From assembly GCA_035544955.1 (NCBI GenBank), contig DASZZN010000033.1, positions 203,329 to 243,977 of the forward strand: 40,649 bases of DNA, given 5' to 3'. The DNA is from Candidatus Dormiibacterota bacterium (lineage in GTDB: Bacteria > Chloroflexota > Dormibacteria > CF-121). Positions 14,651 through 22,978 of the stretch are shown piece after piece; position 1 is the stretch's first letter, and each line of letters begins with the position of its first letter. The notes beneath the pieces are model-generated. The model worked only from the letters and a program-made list of their open reading frames with translations, had not been told where the DNA came from and did no database searches. The translations under genes were made by a program, and so were the position numbers.

Positions 14651-15277
14651 CTAGCGCGAATAAAACTCGACGATCAGTTGCTCCTGGATGGTCTGGTCCA
14701 TGTCGTCGCGTCCGGGTTGCGCGGTGACCTTCGCGGTCATGTTGTCTTTGTCCAGGCTCAGCCAGGGAACGACGGGCCGCTGCTCGCCGGCGTCGAGGGC
14801 ATTCTTGATGCGATCGACCTCCTTGCTCTTGTCCTTGATCGCGATCACGTCGCCGATGCGCACGGCATAGGACGGGATGTTGACGAGCCGGCCGTTGACG
14901 GTGACGTGTCGATGCGAGACGAGCTGCCGGGCATCACGCCGCGAGGCGGCGAAGCCAACCCGGTAGACGACGTTGTCCAGCCGCGTCTCTAGGAGGCGGA
15001 GCAGGTTGAGGCCGGTGACGCCGGCCATCTTCGCCGCGCGGTCGAAGTAGAGCCGGAACTGGCCCTCGAGCAGGAAGTAGATCCGGCGTGCGCGCTGCTT
15101 GGCCCGTAACTGGATCCCATAGTCGGACACCTTGCGGCGGCGGACCTGAGTGTGCATGCCGGGCGGCATCGCCCGCCGGTCGAGGGTGCACTTCGTAAAG
15201 CACTTCTCCCCCTTGAGGAAGAGCTTGACGCCCTCCCGGCGGCAGTGACGGCAGACGGGGCCTTCGTAGCGGGCCAT
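14651..15277 (-). CDS. rpsD: 30S ribosomal protein S4 (zinc-binding form)
   Basis: S4 starts small-subunit assembly at the 5' domain of 16S rRNA. The product of 208 residues starts MARYEGPVCRHCRREG and carries four cysteines, C9-x2-C12-x13-C26-x3-C30, the zinc-binding type of S4. The S4 RNA-binding domain follows (LETRLDNVVYRVGFAASRRDARQLVSHRHVTVNGR). The frame is open to 15310, but the ATG at 15277 lies two bases after the rpsK stop and matches the family start. S4 represses this operon in several bacteria; no such site was identified. Confidence 0.98.
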   Translation of the reverse strand: MARYEGPVCRHCRREGVKLFLKGEKCFTKCTLDRRAMPPGMHTQVRRRKVSDYGIQLRAKQRARRIYFLLEGQFRLYFDRAAKMAGVTGLNLLRLLETRLDNVVYRVGFAASRRDARQLVSHRHVTVNGRLVNIPSYAVRIGDVIAIKDKSKEVDRIKNALDAGEQRPVVPWLSLDKDNMTAKVTAQPGRDDMDQTIQEQLIVEFYSR

Positions 15278-15279
15278 CG

Positions 15280-15672
15280 CTAGACTCGCCTCCGCTTCGG
15301 TGGTCGGCAACCGTTGTGGGGGATGGGCGTGACGTCCGTGATCGCCGTGACTTCGAGACCCGCCGCCTGCAGCGAACGGATGGCGGCCTCGCGGCCGGCT
15401 CCCGGTCCCTTGACGAAGATCTCAATCTGCTTGAGGCCGTGCTCCATCGCGCGCCGCGCCGTCGCTTCGGCGGTGATCTGGGCGGCGAAGGGCGTGCTCT
15501 TGCGCGACCCCTTGAAGCCCTGGCTGCCGGCGCTGCCCCAGGCGAGCACGTTGCCCTGGGCGTCGGTCAACGACACCACGGTGTTGTTGAAGGTGGACTG
15601 GATGTGTGCCTGGCCCACCGTGACGTGCTTCTTCTCGCGGCGGCGGGTGCGGACGACTTTCTTCTTCGGCAT
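15280..15672 (-). CDS. rpsK: 30S ribosomal protein S11
   Basis: The 130-residue product has the S11 hallmarks [65 protein letters not shown] and the end [17 protein letters not shown]11 lies on the platform of the 30S subunit near the mRNA exit. Three bases separate it from rpsM and two from rpsD. Confidence 0.98.
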   Translation of the reverse strand: MPKKKVVRTRRREKKHVTVGQAHIQSTFNNTVVSLTDAQGNVLAWGSAGSQGFKGSRKSTPFAAQITAEATARRAMEHGLKQIEIFVKGPGAGREAAIRSLQAAGLEVTAITDVTPIPHNGCRPPKRRRV

Positions 15673-15675
15673 GCC

Positions 15676-16059
15676 TTACTTCTTTGCCTCTGCCTTCTTG
15701 CGCACGCCGACCGTCTTGCGCGGGCCGCGGCGGGTACGGGCGTTGGTGCGGGTCCGCTGCCCGCGGACGGGCAGGCCGCGCCGGTGGCGCAGGCCACGAT
15801 AGGTCCCGATCTCCATCAGGCGCTTGATATTGAGCGCGATCTCGCGGCGAAGCTCGCCTTCAACCTTGGCTTCCTTGTCGAGAACGTCGCGGAGGCGGCC
15901 GATCTGCTCGTCGTTCAGGTTCTTGACGCGCATGTTCGGATCGACGTTCGCGATCGTCAGGACACGCCGCGCGGTATGGGGACCGACCCCGAAGATGTAG
16001 GTAAGCGCGATTTCGACGCGCTTCTCGCGGGGAATATCAACGCCGGCAATTCGAGCCAT
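15676..16059 (-). CDS. rpsM: 30S ribosomal protein S13
   Basis: The 127-residue product begins [26 protein letters not shown] and ends with the basic tail that reaches tRNA in the P site ([24 protein letters not shown], then [16 protein letters not shown]). It forms the head bridge to the large subunit. The start is eight bases after rpmJ. Normal for the family. Confidence 0.98.
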   Translation of the reverse strand: MARIAGVDIPREKRVEIALTYIFGVGPHTARRVLTIANVDPNMRVKNLNDEQIGRLRDVLDKEAKVEGELRREIALNIKRLMEIGTYRGLRHRRGLPVRGQRTRTNARTRRGPRKTVGVRKKAEAKK

Positions 16060-16067
16060 CTACCCTC

Positions 16068-16181
16068 TTATCCCTGCCTCTGGTTGTGTTTCGGCGTCAC
16101 GCAGATGACCCGCACCTGGCCGCCGCGCTTGATGACCTTGCACTTCGCGCATATTTTCTTGACCGACGCCCGAACTTTCAT
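16068..16181 (-). CDS. rpmJ: 50S ribosomal protein L36 (zinc form)
   Basis: A 37-residue product, [18 protein letters not shown] followed by [19 protein letters not shown]. The zinc ligands are complete: Cys11, Cys14, Cys27 and His32 (C-x2-C-x12-C-x4-H). L36 binds near the base of the L7/L12 stalk. It lies between infA (three-base gap) and rpsM (eight-base gap), its usual place. Confidence 0.97.
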   Translation of the reverse strand: MKVRASVKKICAKCKVIKRGGQVRVICVTPKHNQRQG

Positions 16182-16184
16182 TTC

Positions 16185-16397
16185 TCACTCTGCCTTTCTG
16201 ACGATTCGTCCACGCCCCGGATCGAGCGGTGACACCTCGACGCGGACGCGGTCACCCGGGATCACCCGGAGAAACCGAAGCCGCGCGGCCGGCGCCACGT
16301 GAGCGACGATCCTGTGGCCGGTCTCGAGCTCGACACGGTAGAGCGCGTTGGGCATCGGCTCCACCACTCGTCCGACGACAATCCCCGTCATCAGCAA
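16185..16397 (-). CDS. infA: Translation initiation factor IF-1 (divergent)
   Basis: IF-1 occupies the ribosomal A site during initiation. The product is an OB fold with recognisable blocks: VVEPMPNALYRVELETGHRIVAHV, IPGDRVRVEVSPLDPGRGRIVRK. Two features are odd. The usual N-terminal lead (like MAKEDxIE) is missing, and the strongly conserved basic loop GKMRKNYIR is replaced by APAARLRFLR. The frame opens at TTG 16397; the ATG at 16391 is likelier and gives 68 residues. Position between map and rpmJ is standard, which supports the identity despite the divergence. A structured 120-base leader lies upstream. Confidence 0.92.
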   Translation of the reverse strand: MLMTGIVVGRVVEPMPNALYRVELETGHRIVAHVAPAARLRFLRVIPGDRVRVEVSPLDPGRGRIVRKAE

Positions 16398-16413
16398 ATA
16401 CCCATGACGAGAT

Positions 16414-16429
16414 CGCCGGATTTCCGGCG
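16414..16429 (-). promoter_or_regulatory. Hairpin just upstream of infA
   Basis: CGCCGG (16414-16419) and CCGGCG (16424-16429) form a six-pair stem, or seven with the inner A-T, around a short AT loop, ending about 17-23 bases before the infA start. No U-tract follows, so it is more likely an mRNA leader structure than a terminator. Confidence 0.4.
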
Positions 16430-16440
16430 CACGAACGAAT

Positions 16441-16468
16441 AGCTTACCACAAGATCGGCAGGGCTAAA
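16441..16468 (-). promoter_or_regulatory. Weak candidate promoter inside the map-infA gap
   Basis: On the minus strand TTTAGC (16468-16463) and TAAGCT (16446-16441) are 16 bases apart. The -10 fits TANNNT; the -35 matches the consensus at only three of six positions. It would allow infA-rpmJ-rpsM-rpsK-rpsD-rpoA-rplQ-truA-rplM-rpsI to be transcribed apart from the upstream genes. Confidence 0.28.
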
Positions 16469-16471
16469 CGG

Positions 16472-16491
16472 CCCCCACCCTACCCTCCCCC
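16472..16491 (-). other. G-quadruplex motif on the coding strand between map and infA
   Basis: The minus strand, which is the mRNA sense here, has four G-runs with one- or two-base loops: GGGGG-A-GGG-TA-GGG-T-GGGGG. This meets the standard G3+ with short-loop rule for an intramolecular quadruplex, in DNA or in the polycistronic RNA. It lies 28 bases after the map stop codon, in the only large gap of the ribosomal cluster. It could pause polymerase, protect or process mRNA, or take part in initiation at infA; none of this is shown. Confidence 0.7.
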
Positions 16492-16518
16492 GCAACTGGG
16501 GCAGGGACTGGCAATCCC

Positions 16519-17289
16519 TCATTGGCGCGCCGGGAGGGCCTTCTTCGAGACCGTCAGGATCTCGGGCCCGTCTGCGGTGATCGCCACCGAGTGTTCAAAG
16601 TAGGCGGACCAGAGGCCGTCGACTGTGACCACCGTCCAGCCATCATTCAAGAGGGCCACATCGGGCCCGCCGGCGTTCACCATCGGCTCGATCGCGAGCA
16701 CCATCCCCGGCTTCAGTAGGGGCCCCGTGCCGGCGACGCCGAAATTGGGGACCTGGGGGTCCTCGTGCATGTCTCGGCCGATGCCGTGCCCAACAAACGA
16801 CCGGACGACGGAAAAGCCGGCCTGCTCGACGTGCCGCTGGACGGCGGCGCTGATGTCGCCGATCCGGTTGCCGACGCGGGCCTGGTCGATCCCGATGCTC
16901 AGGGACTCTCGCGTGACGTCCATCAGCCGCTGCGCCTCGGCCGAGATCTTGCCGATGCCGACGGTGAGGCCGGCATCCGCCCAGAAGCCCCGGTGGATCA
17001 GGCCGGCGTCCAGGCTCAGGAGGTCGCCCTCGCGGAGCTTGCGGTTGGAGGGGATGCCATGGACGACGTGGTTATTCACGGAGGTGCAGATGGCGTTCTG
17101 GTACCCCTGGTAGCCGATGAACCCGGGGATACAGTCGCGCCCCCGGATGAAGCGATTCGCCTCGCGGTCCAGCTCGAGCAGGGTGACGCCGGGCCGCGCC
17201 ATCGACTGCAGGTGGGCGAGGGCCTCGCCCAGGATGGCGCCCGCCTCCCGCATCAAGTCGATCTCGGCCGGCGACTTGTAGATGATCAT
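16519..17289 (-). CDS. map: Methionine aminopeptidase type I
   Basis: Map removes the initiator methionine from new proteins. The product of 256 residues carries the five metal ligands in their motifs: Asp in LSLDAG, Asp in FWADAGLTV, His in GHGIGRDMHEDP, Glu in AIEPMV, Glu in YFEHSVAI. The frame is open much farther upstream, but the ATG at 17289 (MIIYKSPAEIDLMREAG) gives the proper N-terminus and overlaps the adk stop by four bases. The adk-map-infA order is typical of the spc/alpha region. Confidence 0.97.
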   Translation of the reverse strand: MIIYKSPAEIDLMREAGAILGEALAHLQSMARPGVTLLELDREANRFIRGRDCIPGFIGYQGYQNAICTSVNNHVVHGIPSNRKLREGDLLSLDAGLIHRGFWADAGLTVGIGKISAEAQRLMDVTRESLSIGIDQARVGNRIGDISAAVQRHVEQAGFSVVRSFVGHGIGRDMHEDPQVPNFGVAGTGPLLKPGMVLAIEPMVNAGGPDVALLNDGWTVVTVDGLWSAYFEHSVAITADGPEILTVSKKALPARQ

Positions 17290-17954
17290 CGTGAGCCGGC
17301 CCCCTTGCGAAGCGCGCTGAGCCGGCGGGTGATGTCGGAGCGTACGGCCTCCACTGACATCTGGCCGTCGATGTTCTCCAGCTTGTGCTGGGCCGTGTAG
17401 TAGTCGATCAAGGGCGCGGTGTGGGTGAGGAAGACGTCGATGCGGTGCGCCACGATCTCGGTGCGGTCGTCCGGCCGCTGGTAGAGCTCGCCGCCGTCGA
17501 GGGTGCAGCGCGGCAGCTCGCGCGCCTGTTGCGGCGTGAAGGTGTAGACCGCATGGCACGTCTTGCAGCTGTAGCGGTGCGACAGCCGGTCGATCAACAC
17601 CTGGCGGCTGACCCGCAGGTAGATCACCGCATCGACCCGCCGCCCCAGCTGGTCGAGCATTGCGTCAAGGGCTTCGGCCTGGGCGACCGTCCGCGGGAAG
17701 CCATCGAGGATGAAGCCGCTCTTCGCATCCGGCTTCTTCAATCGCGTCTTGATGATGTCGATCATCAGCGCGTCCGGCACCAGCTCGCCGCGGTCCATGT
17801 AGCCCTTGACCTGCTCGCCGAGCGCCGACCCGGCCCGCCGCTGCTCGCGCAGCATGTCGCCGGTCGCGATCGCCGGGATGTGGTAGGTCTCGATCAGGGA
17901 TCCCGTCTGGGTGCCTTTGCCGGCGCCGGGCGCGCCAAAAAGAATCAGATTCAT
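17286..17954 (-). CDS. adk: Adenylate kinase (zinc-lid type)
   Basis: Adk balances ATP, ADP and AMP. The 222-residue product has the P-loop GAPGAGKGT (residues 7-15), the AMP-site FILDGFPRTVAQAEAL, and a lid with zinc ligands CKTC followed by RCTLD, that is three cysteines and an aspartate, as in Bacillus-type enzymes. It follows secY with a 25-base gap and overlaps map by four bases. Confidence 0.97.
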   Translation of the reverse strand: MNLILFGAPGAGKGTQTGSLIETYHIPAIATGDMLREQRRAGSALGEQVKGYMDRGELVPDALMIDIIKTRLKKPDAKSGFILDGFPRTVAQAEALDAMLDQLGRRVDAVIYLRVSRQVLIDRLSHRYSCKTCHAVYTFTPQQARELPRCTLDGGELYQRPDDRTEIVAHRIDVFLTHTAPLIDYYTAQHKLENIDGQMSVEAVRSDITRRLSALRKGAGSR

Positions 17955-17979
17955 AGGGACAGTTCGCGACCTGAGGTCG

Positions 17980-19281
17980 CTACTTTATGAACCCCTTGTA
18001 TTGACGCATGATCAGCTGCGTCTCAATCTGTTTCATGGTGTCGAGCGCAACGCCGACCACGATCAGGATCGCGGTCCCTCCGAGGTACATGTTCTGCGTT
18101 GGTATTCGGGTCAGTGCCGTGGCCAGTAGCGGAATCAGCACGGTCACCCCACCGAGGAAGAGGGCGCCGGCAAAGGTGATCCGCGTCATGGTGCGGTCCA
18201 GGTACTGCGCCGTGGCCACGCCCGGACGGATGCCGGGGATGAAGGCGGCGTGCTTCTTCAGGTAGTCGGCCGTATCCACCGGGTCGAAGGTGACCGCGGT
18301 GTAGAAGTAGGTGAAGCCGAAGATGAGGACGAAGTAGACGAAGTTATAGAGGATGTCGGTCGGGATGTTGGGACCGGTCGGCACCCAGTAGGTGCGCAGC
18401 ACCCGCGAGATCGTCCCCCACGGGTCGGGAGCCGTCGCCAGGAAGTTCCCGATGATGACCGGGAAGAACATGATTGAGATGGCGAAGATGATCGGGATGA
18501 CTCCCGCCTGGTTGACACGGAGCGGCAGATGGGAACTTCGCCCCTGGTAGATCTTTCGGCCCACCACGCGCTGTGCCGACTGTATCGGGATCTTCCGCTG
18601 GGCCTGCTGCACCTCGATGATGAAGGCGGTGACCACGATCGCCAGGGCGGCGAAGAGCAGCATCGGCGCCAGGTTCGCGGAGCCGCCGCCGGTCAGCAGG
18701 TTGTAGATGGTGTTCGGGATCCGTCCCACGATGCCGGCGAAGATCACTAGCGAGATGCCGTTGCCGATCCCATACTCGGTGATCAGCTCACCGAACCACA
18801 TCAGCATCACGGTGCCGGCGGTCAACGTGATCATGATCTCCACGATGCCCAGCCAGCTGAGGTTGGACAGGACGCCCTGGCGGCTGAAGACCAGCGTGAG
18901 GCCCCAGGCCTGAAGCAGGCCAAGGGCGACGGTGAGCCAGCGGGTCCAGCGGGTGATCTTGCGCCGACCGAACTCCCCTTCCTTGCTGAGCTCCTTCATC
19001 CGGGTGGAGACGACCGTCATCAGCTGCATGATGATCGAGGCGTTGATGTACGGGTTCACGCCCATGGCGATGATGGAGAAGGTCGACAGCCCGCCTCCCG
19101 AAAACAGGTCGAGCAGACCGAGGAAGGCATTGGTATTGAAGAGCTTGTCGAGGGCGGCCTTGTCGGCGCCGGGCACGGCGATGTGCGCCAGGATCCGGAA
19201 CACGAGGAAGAGTCCGAGCGTGAAGAGGATCTTGCGGCGCAGCTCGGGAATACGGAGTGCGTTACCGATCGCTTCTAACAT
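17980..19281 (-). CDS. secY: Protein translocase subunit SecY
   Basis: SecY forms the membrane channel for protein export with SecE and SecG. The 433-residue product has about ten hydrophobic segments, the early [23 protein letters not shown] plug region, [28 protein letters not shown] and the cytoplasmic loops with [17 protein letters not shown] and the conserved [19 protein letters not shown]. Two bases separate it from rplO. Normal length. Confidence 0.98.
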   Translation of the reverse strand: MLEAIGNALRIPELRRKILFTLGLFLVFRILAHIAVPGADKAALDKLFNTNAFLGLLDLFSGGGLSTFSIIAMGVNPYINASIIMQLMTVVSTRMKELSKEGEFGRRKITRWTRWLTVALGLLQAWGLTLVFSRQGVLSNLSWLGIVEIMITLTAGTVMLMWFGELITEYGIGNGISLVIFAGIVGRIPNTIYNLLTGGGSANLAPMLLFAALAIVVTAFIIEVQQAQRKIPIQSAQRVVGRKIYQGRSSHLPLRVNQAGVIPIIFAISIMFFPVIIGNFLATAPDPWGTISRVLRTYWVPTGPNIPTDILYNFVYFVLIFGFTYFYTAVTFDPVDTADYLKKHAAFIPGIRPGVATAQYLDRTMTRITFAGALFLGGVTVLIPLLATALTRIPTQNMYLGGTAILIVVGVALDTMKQIETQLIMRQYKGFIK

Positions 19282-19283
19282 GC

Positions 19284-20042
19284 CTAGCTCTTCTTTTTAT
19301 CCTTATCGGGTTTCGGGGAATCCTCCGAACCGGACGCACGGGTCGCCTGGCCTTTCTCGCCTCGCTCGCGTTTCTCGCCTCGATCGCGTTTCTCGCCTTT
19401 TTCGGCTTGCTCGCCCGGCTCGCCCGGCCCGCTCGCTTCGGCCTTCGCGCTCTGCTCGGCCTTCGCCTTGGCCTTCTTCGAGGCCTTGGCGGCCGCGGCG
19501 TCGACTTCCGATTCCGCTGCCTTCTCGACCGGCTCGGGCTTGACCGGCTTCGGCTGGTTCTTCGCACGCTTCGTCTTCGGGCGGATCGGCGGGGGAACCT
19601 CGATGACGGCGGCCGTCCCGCCGGCGGCCTCGATCTTGCGGCGCGCCTCCGCCGAAAACTGGTGGGCGTGGATCGTCAGCTTGCGCTTGAGGTCACCCGT
19701 GCCCAGGACCTTGATGCCGGCGCCGACGTCCTTGATGATGCCGGCCTCCAGCAGCGTTTCCGGGCGAATCTCCGCGCCCTCCTCGAAGCGGTTCAGCCGG
19801 GTCAGGTTCAGCACCGCGAACCGTTTCTTCCAGCGGTTGTGAAAGCCGCGGAGCTTGGGCGTCCGCATGGTCAGCCGCGTCTGGCCGCCCTCGAACGTCT
19901 TCGGCAGATTCACCGAGGTGCGGGCGCGCTGCCCCTTCTGGCCTCGGGTCGCGGTCTTCCCGTGGCCGGAGCCCGGCCCGCGACCGACCCGCTTGCGGGA
20001 GTGGTGCGACCCGGGCGATGGCTGGAGCTCGTGGAGCTTCAC
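19284..20042 (-). CDS. rplO: 50S ribosomal protein L15 with a long charged C-terminal tail
   Basis: Residues 1-150 are an ordinary L15: MKLHELQPSPGSHHSRKRVGRG, GSGHGKTATRGQKGQ, FEGGQTRLTMRTPKLRGF and the C-terminal domain ending KIEAAGGTAAVIEVP. The remaining 102 residues are low-complexity, first proline- and lysine-rich and then alternating K, E, R and G (GEKRDRGEKRERGEKG). Most L15 proteins stop near residue 150. The tail contains an 18-base tandem repeat in the DNA. It could bind rRNA or be disordered. The reading frame is intact to the stop two bases before secY. Confidence 0.96.
   Translation of the reverse strand: MKLHELQPSPGSHHSRKRVGRGPGSGHGKTATRGQKGQRARTSVNLPKTFEGGQTRLTMRTPKLRGFHNRWKKRFAVLNLTRLNRFEEGAEIRPETLLEAGIIKDVGAGIKVLGTGDLKRKLTIHAHQFSAEARRKIEAAGGTAAVIEVPPPIRPKTKRAKNQPKPVKPEPVEKAAESEVDAAAAKASKKAKAKAEQSAKAEASGPGEPGEQAEKGEKRDRGEKRERGEKGQATRASGSEDSPKPDKDKKKS
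19353..19397. repeat. 18-base tandem repeat in the L15 tail (2.5 copies)
   Basis: On the plus strand TTTCTCGCCTCG followed by CTCGCG (19353-19370) is repeated with one change at 19371-19388 and half again at 19389-19397. In the rplO frame it encodes copies of GEKR(D/E)R. The period is a multiple of three, so gain or loss of copies would keep the reading frame and alter the tail length. Confidence 0.85.
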
Positions 20043-20221
20043 TTTGTCTCCTCCACTTTGACCAGGTGCCGGACTTTATGCACCATGCCGCGCAATTGCG
20101 GGCTGTCTTCGTGCTCCACCGTCTGGTTCAGACGGCGGAAGCCCAGCGCCTGGACGGTCCGTTCCTGGTCGGGCTTCTGCCCGATCACGCTGCGGACGTA
20201 GGTGATCTTCAATCGCGCCAT
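20039..20221 (-). CDS. rpmD: 50S ribosomal protein L30
   Basis: The 60-residue product MARLKITYVRSVIGQKPDQ, then RTVQALGFRRLNQTVEHEDSPQLRGMVHKVRHLVKVEE, has the complete L30 motif. L30 lies on the solvent side of the large subunit near 5S rRNA. It overlaps rplO by four bases and follows rpsE by two. Confidence 0.97.
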   Translation of the reverse strand: MARLKITYVRSVIGQKPDQERTVQALGFRRLNQTVEHEDSPQLRGMVHKVRHLVKVEETK

Positions 20222-20223
20222 GG

Positions 20224-20799
20224 TTAGCCGACCGGCTCCTCCACCGGCGCCTCGGCCGCTGCCGCCACCGGCTCTGGCTTCCTCCCGCGCCGGCTCAGCC
20301 GCTCCATCTCGTCGGCGGGTTTGCCCCGCGCCTGGGCGATGCTATCGGCTGTCTGCAGCGCCTGCAGCGCGGCGATCGTGGCACGGACGGTATTGACCGG
20401 ATTGTTCGTGCCCAGCGATTTGGTGATCATGTCCTTGATGCCGGACAGCTCGACGACGGCGCGCATCGCGCCGCCCGAGCGAATGCCGGTGCCTGGCGCC
20501 GCCGGCTTGAGCAGCACCTTGGCGGCCCCCTTCTTCAAACGAATCTCGTGGGGGATGGTGGTCCCAACCATCGGCACCGTGATCAGGTGCTTCTTCGCCG
20601 ACTCCACCGCTTTGCGGATGGCCTCGGGCACCTCGCCAGCTTTACCGAGCCCGGCGCCGACGCGGCCGTTCTGGTCGCCGACCACGACGAGGGCGCTGAA
20701 CGAGAAGCGACGGCCGCCCTTGACGACCTTCGCCACCCGGTTCAGGTGAACGACTTTCTCCGTGAATTCCGACTGACCTCTTCCGTACTGGTAACTCAT
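20224..20799 (-). CDS. rpsE: 30S ribosomal protein S5
   Basis: S5 helps keep decoding accurate and binds near the mRNA entry. The 191-residue product has the double-stranded RNA-binding domain ([29 protein letters not shown]) and the C-terminal domain ([40 protein letters not shown] in pieces, [16 protein letters not shown]). A C-terminal tail of about 25 residues rich in A, P, V and E ([16 protein letters not shown]) extends past the usual end. The gene sits between rplR and rpmD. Confidence 0.98.
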   Translation of the reverse strand: MSYQYGRGQSEFTEKVVHLNRVAKVVKGGRRFSFSALVVVGDQNGRVGAGLGKAGEVPEAIRKAVESAKKHLITVPMVGTTIPHEIRLKKGAAKVLLKPAAPGTGIRSGGAMRAVVELSGIKDMITKSLGTNNPVNTVRATIAALQALQTADSIAQARGKPADEMERLSRRGRKPEPVAAAAEAPVEEPVG

Positions 20800-20809
20800 T
20801 CCTTCCCTT

Positions 20810-21178
20810 TTAGAACTTCAATCCGGCGCTGCGGGCGGCGTCGGCCAGCGCTTTGACCCGGCCGTGATACGGAAAGCCGCCACGATCGAACACGACCGTC
20901 TCGATGCCCGCCTGCCGGGCGCGCTGCGCGATGGACTTGCCCACGGCGGCGGCGCCTTCCGCACCCGAGGGTGACTTCAGGCTCTTGCGCAGGTCGGCGT
21001 CGGTCGTGGAGGCGGCCGCCAGCGTTCGTCCCGAGGCATCATCGATCACCTGGGCATAAACGTGGTGCAAGCTGCGGAAGATCGCCAGCCGCGGGCGCGT
21101 GGGACCGCCCACCAGGTGAGTCCGCAGCCGAACGTGCCGGCGGATGCGCGTATTGCGGCGATCAGCCTGCTTGTGCAT
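20810..21178 (-). CDS. rplR: 50S ribosomal protein L18
   Basis: L18 binds 5S rRNA with L5 and L25 in the central protuberance. The 122-residue product shows [37 protein letters not shown] (in part), [46 protein letters not shown]. Its start shares a base with the rplF stop. Normal length. Confidence 0.97.
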   Translation of the reverse strand: MHKQADRRNTRIRRHVRLRTHLVGGPTRPRLAIFRSLHHVYAQVIDDASGRTLAAASTTDADLRKSLKSPSGAEGAAAVGKSIAQRARQAGIETVVFDRGGFPYHGRVKALADAARSAGLKF

Positions 21179-21738
21179 TACTTCGCCGCTCCGGCACCGG
21201 TGGTCTTGCCGGTCTTACCCGCCTTGCGGCGAATACGCTCGCCACGGTAGAGGATGCCCTTGCCCTTGTAGGGTTCCGGGGGACGGATCTTCCGCACTTC
21301 GGCGGCCACCTGGCCGACATCTTCCTTGTTGGCGCCCTTGATGTTGATACGGGTCGGCTCGGGGACGTCGATCGTGATGCCCTTGGGCACCGGGTAACGG
21401 ACCGGGTGCGAGAACCCCACATTGAGGACCAGTGCCTCGCCCTGGCGGGTGGCGCGATAGCCCACGCCGACCAGCTCGAGCTGTTTCTCGTACCCCTTGC
21501 TGACGCCTTCGATCATGTTCCAGACGAGCGTCCGGGTGAGCCCGTGCAACGACCGGTGCAGCTTCGATTCGCTCGGCCGCTCGACGACGACGGTGCCGTC
21601 TTTGACGGTGACCTTCATCGACGGATTCAGTTCGCGGCTGAGCTCGGCCTTGCCACTCTTGACCACCACCGTGTGATCGGTGAGCGTCACCGTCACGCCG
21701 CTGGGGATCTTGACCGGCAGCTTTCCAATCCTACTCAC
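21178..21738 (-). CDS. rplF: 50S ribosomal protein L6
   Basis: The 186-residue product has both L6 domains: [19 protein letters not shown] at the start and, in the second domain, [62 protein letters not shown], the family signature. L6 lies near the factor-binding site. Three bases separate it from rpsH. The short end [15 protein letters not shown] is slightly longer than usual. Confidence 0.98.
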   Translation of the reverse strand: MSRIGKLPVKIPSGVTVTLTDHTVVVKSGKAELSRELNPSMKVTVKDGTVVVERPSESKLHRSLHGLTRTLVWNMIEGVSKGYEKQLELVGVGYRATRQGEALVLNVGFSHPVRYPVPKGITIDVPEPTRINIKGANKEDVGQVAAEVRKIRPPEPYKGKGILYRGERIRRKAGKTGKTTGAGAAK

Positions 21739-21741
21739 GGG

Positions 21742-22137
21742 TCACCAAACGTAGCACACGACCTCGCCGCCGAGGCCGGCCCTGGTTGCCTTCTGTCCCG
21801 ACATGACGCCGTGTGAGGTCGACAGGATGACGATGCCGAGTCCCCCGAGCACCCGCGGAATCTCGGTCTTGCGCGCGTAGACGCGCAGGCCGGGCTTGCT
21901 GATCCGTCGGAGGCCGGCGAGTGACTTGCCGCGAGGCGTCTTGGGCTTGAACGTGATGTCGAGCTTCTGACCCTGTTCCGCGGCAGCGACATCGTAGGCG
22001 GCGATGTAACCCTCTTCCTTGAGAACGCGCGCGATCTCGACGCCCACGCGCGAGGCCGGGATGGCGACGCGCGAGTGCCCGGCGGTATTCGCGTTACGGA
22101 TCCGGGTCAGCATGTCCGCGATGCTATCGGTGCTCAT
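21742..22137 (-). CDS. rpsH: 30S ribosomal protein S8
   Basis: S8 binds the central domain of 16S rRNA and in some bacteria represses the spc operon. The 131-residue product starts MSTDSIADMLTRIRNANTAGHSRVAIPASRVGVEIARVLKEEGYI and ends with the signature GLGIVILSTSHGVMSGQKATRAGLGGEVVCYVW. It follows rpsN by 19 bases. Normal. Confidence 0.98.
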   Translation of the reverse strand: MSTDSIADMLTRIRNANTAGHSRVAIPASRVGVEIARVLKEEGYIAAYDVAAAEQGQKLDITFKPKTPRGKSLAGLRRISKPGLRVYARKTEIPRVLGGLGIVILSTSHGVMSGQKATRAGLGGEVVCYVW

Positions 22138-22156
22138 CAGTCCCTTGACTCCCTCC

Positions 22157-22342
22157 TCACCACGACGACTTCTTCACGCCCGGGACCTGTCCCTGCGATG
22201 AGAGTGTGCGGAAGCAGATGCGGCAGATGCCGAACTTCCGCATATACGCGCGCGGCCGTCCGCACAGGTTGCAGCGGTTGTGCTGCGAGACCGCGTGCTT
22301 ATGTTTGCGGATTCCGCGATTGATCGTCGACTTCTTAGCCAC
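22157..22342 (-). CDS. rpsN: 30S ribosomal protein S14 type Z
   Basis: The 61-residue product is the short zinc form of S14, with Cys24-x2-Cys27 ([20 protein letters not shown]) and Cys40-x2-Cys43. It ends [15 protein letters not shown], the conserved C-terminus. It sits between rplE and rpsH as in Gram-positive bacteria and Chloroflexota. Confidence 0.98.
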   Translation of the reverse strand: MAKKSTINRGIRKHKHAVSQHNRCNLCGRPRAYMRKFGICRICFRTLSSQGQVPGVKKSSW

Positions 22343-22354
22343 TCAGTCTCAGCC

Positions 22355-22978
22355 TCACTTCCTGAAGGGGAACCCGAGCTCCGCCAGCAGCGCACGCGCC
22401 TCGTCGTCGGTGCGCGCGGTGGTGACGAAGGTCACCTCGAGACCCCGTAATTTATCGATCTTGTCGTATTCGATCTCTGGGAAAACCAGCTGCTCGCGCA
22501 GCCCGAGCGTGTAGTTGCCATGGCCGTCGAAGCCGCCGGGCGAGATGCCGCGAAAATCACGGATTCGGGGCAACCCGACCGAGAGCAGCTTGTCGACGAA
22601 CTGATACATCCGCGCGCCGCGGAGCGTAACCTTGATGCCGATCGGCAGGCCCGCGCGCAACTTGAAGTTCGCGATCGCTTTCCGCGATTTCAGCACCACC
22701 GGCTGCTGGCCGGTGATCTTCTTCAGGTCGGCGGTGGCGGCGTCCAGCGCCTTGGGATTGGAGATCGACTCCCCGATCCCGATGTTCGCCACCACCTTGA
22801 CCAGGCGCGGCACCTGCATGGCGTTGGTGTAGGCGAAGCGCTGGATCAGTGCCGGGACAATCTTGCCCTGGTAACGCTGCTTAAGCCTGAGCTCCGTCCC
22901 GGCCGGGCTGGAAACGACGCTGGGACCCTTCGGGCTTGGAGCGGCCTTCACGCCTTTCGAGCTCGCGGCTACGTTCAT
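22355..22978 (-). CDS. rplE: 50S ribosomal protein L5 with an N-terminal extension
   Basis: L5 binds 5S rRNA and touches the P-site tRNA. Conserved parts are [86 protein letters not shown] and [20 protein letters not shown]. The first 28 residues or so ([18 protein letters not shown]...) precede the normal start and are low-complexity, rich in A, S, P and K. The ATG at 22978 overlaps the rplX stop by four bases, and no later start with good spacing is evident, so the extension is probably real. Confidence 0.97.
   Translation of the reverse strand: MNVAASSKGVKAAPSPKGPSVVSSPAGTELRLKQRYQGKIVPALIQRFAYTNAMQVPRLVKVVANIGIGESISNPKALDAATADLKKITGQQPVVLKSRKAIANFKLRAGLPIGIKVTLRGARMYQFVDKLLSVGLPRIRDFRGISPGGFDGHGNYTLGLREQLVFPEIEYDKIDKLRGLEVTFVTTARTDDEARALLAELGFPFRK

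Noticed and set aside
17290-17559. N-terminal extension of methionine aminopeptidase
   Set aside because: It overlaps adk in another frame; the ATG at 17289 fits the family and couples to adk by ATGA.
19353-19397. Direct repeats as a CRISPR array
   Set aside because: Units are contiguous 18-mers with no spacers and lie inside rplO in frame.
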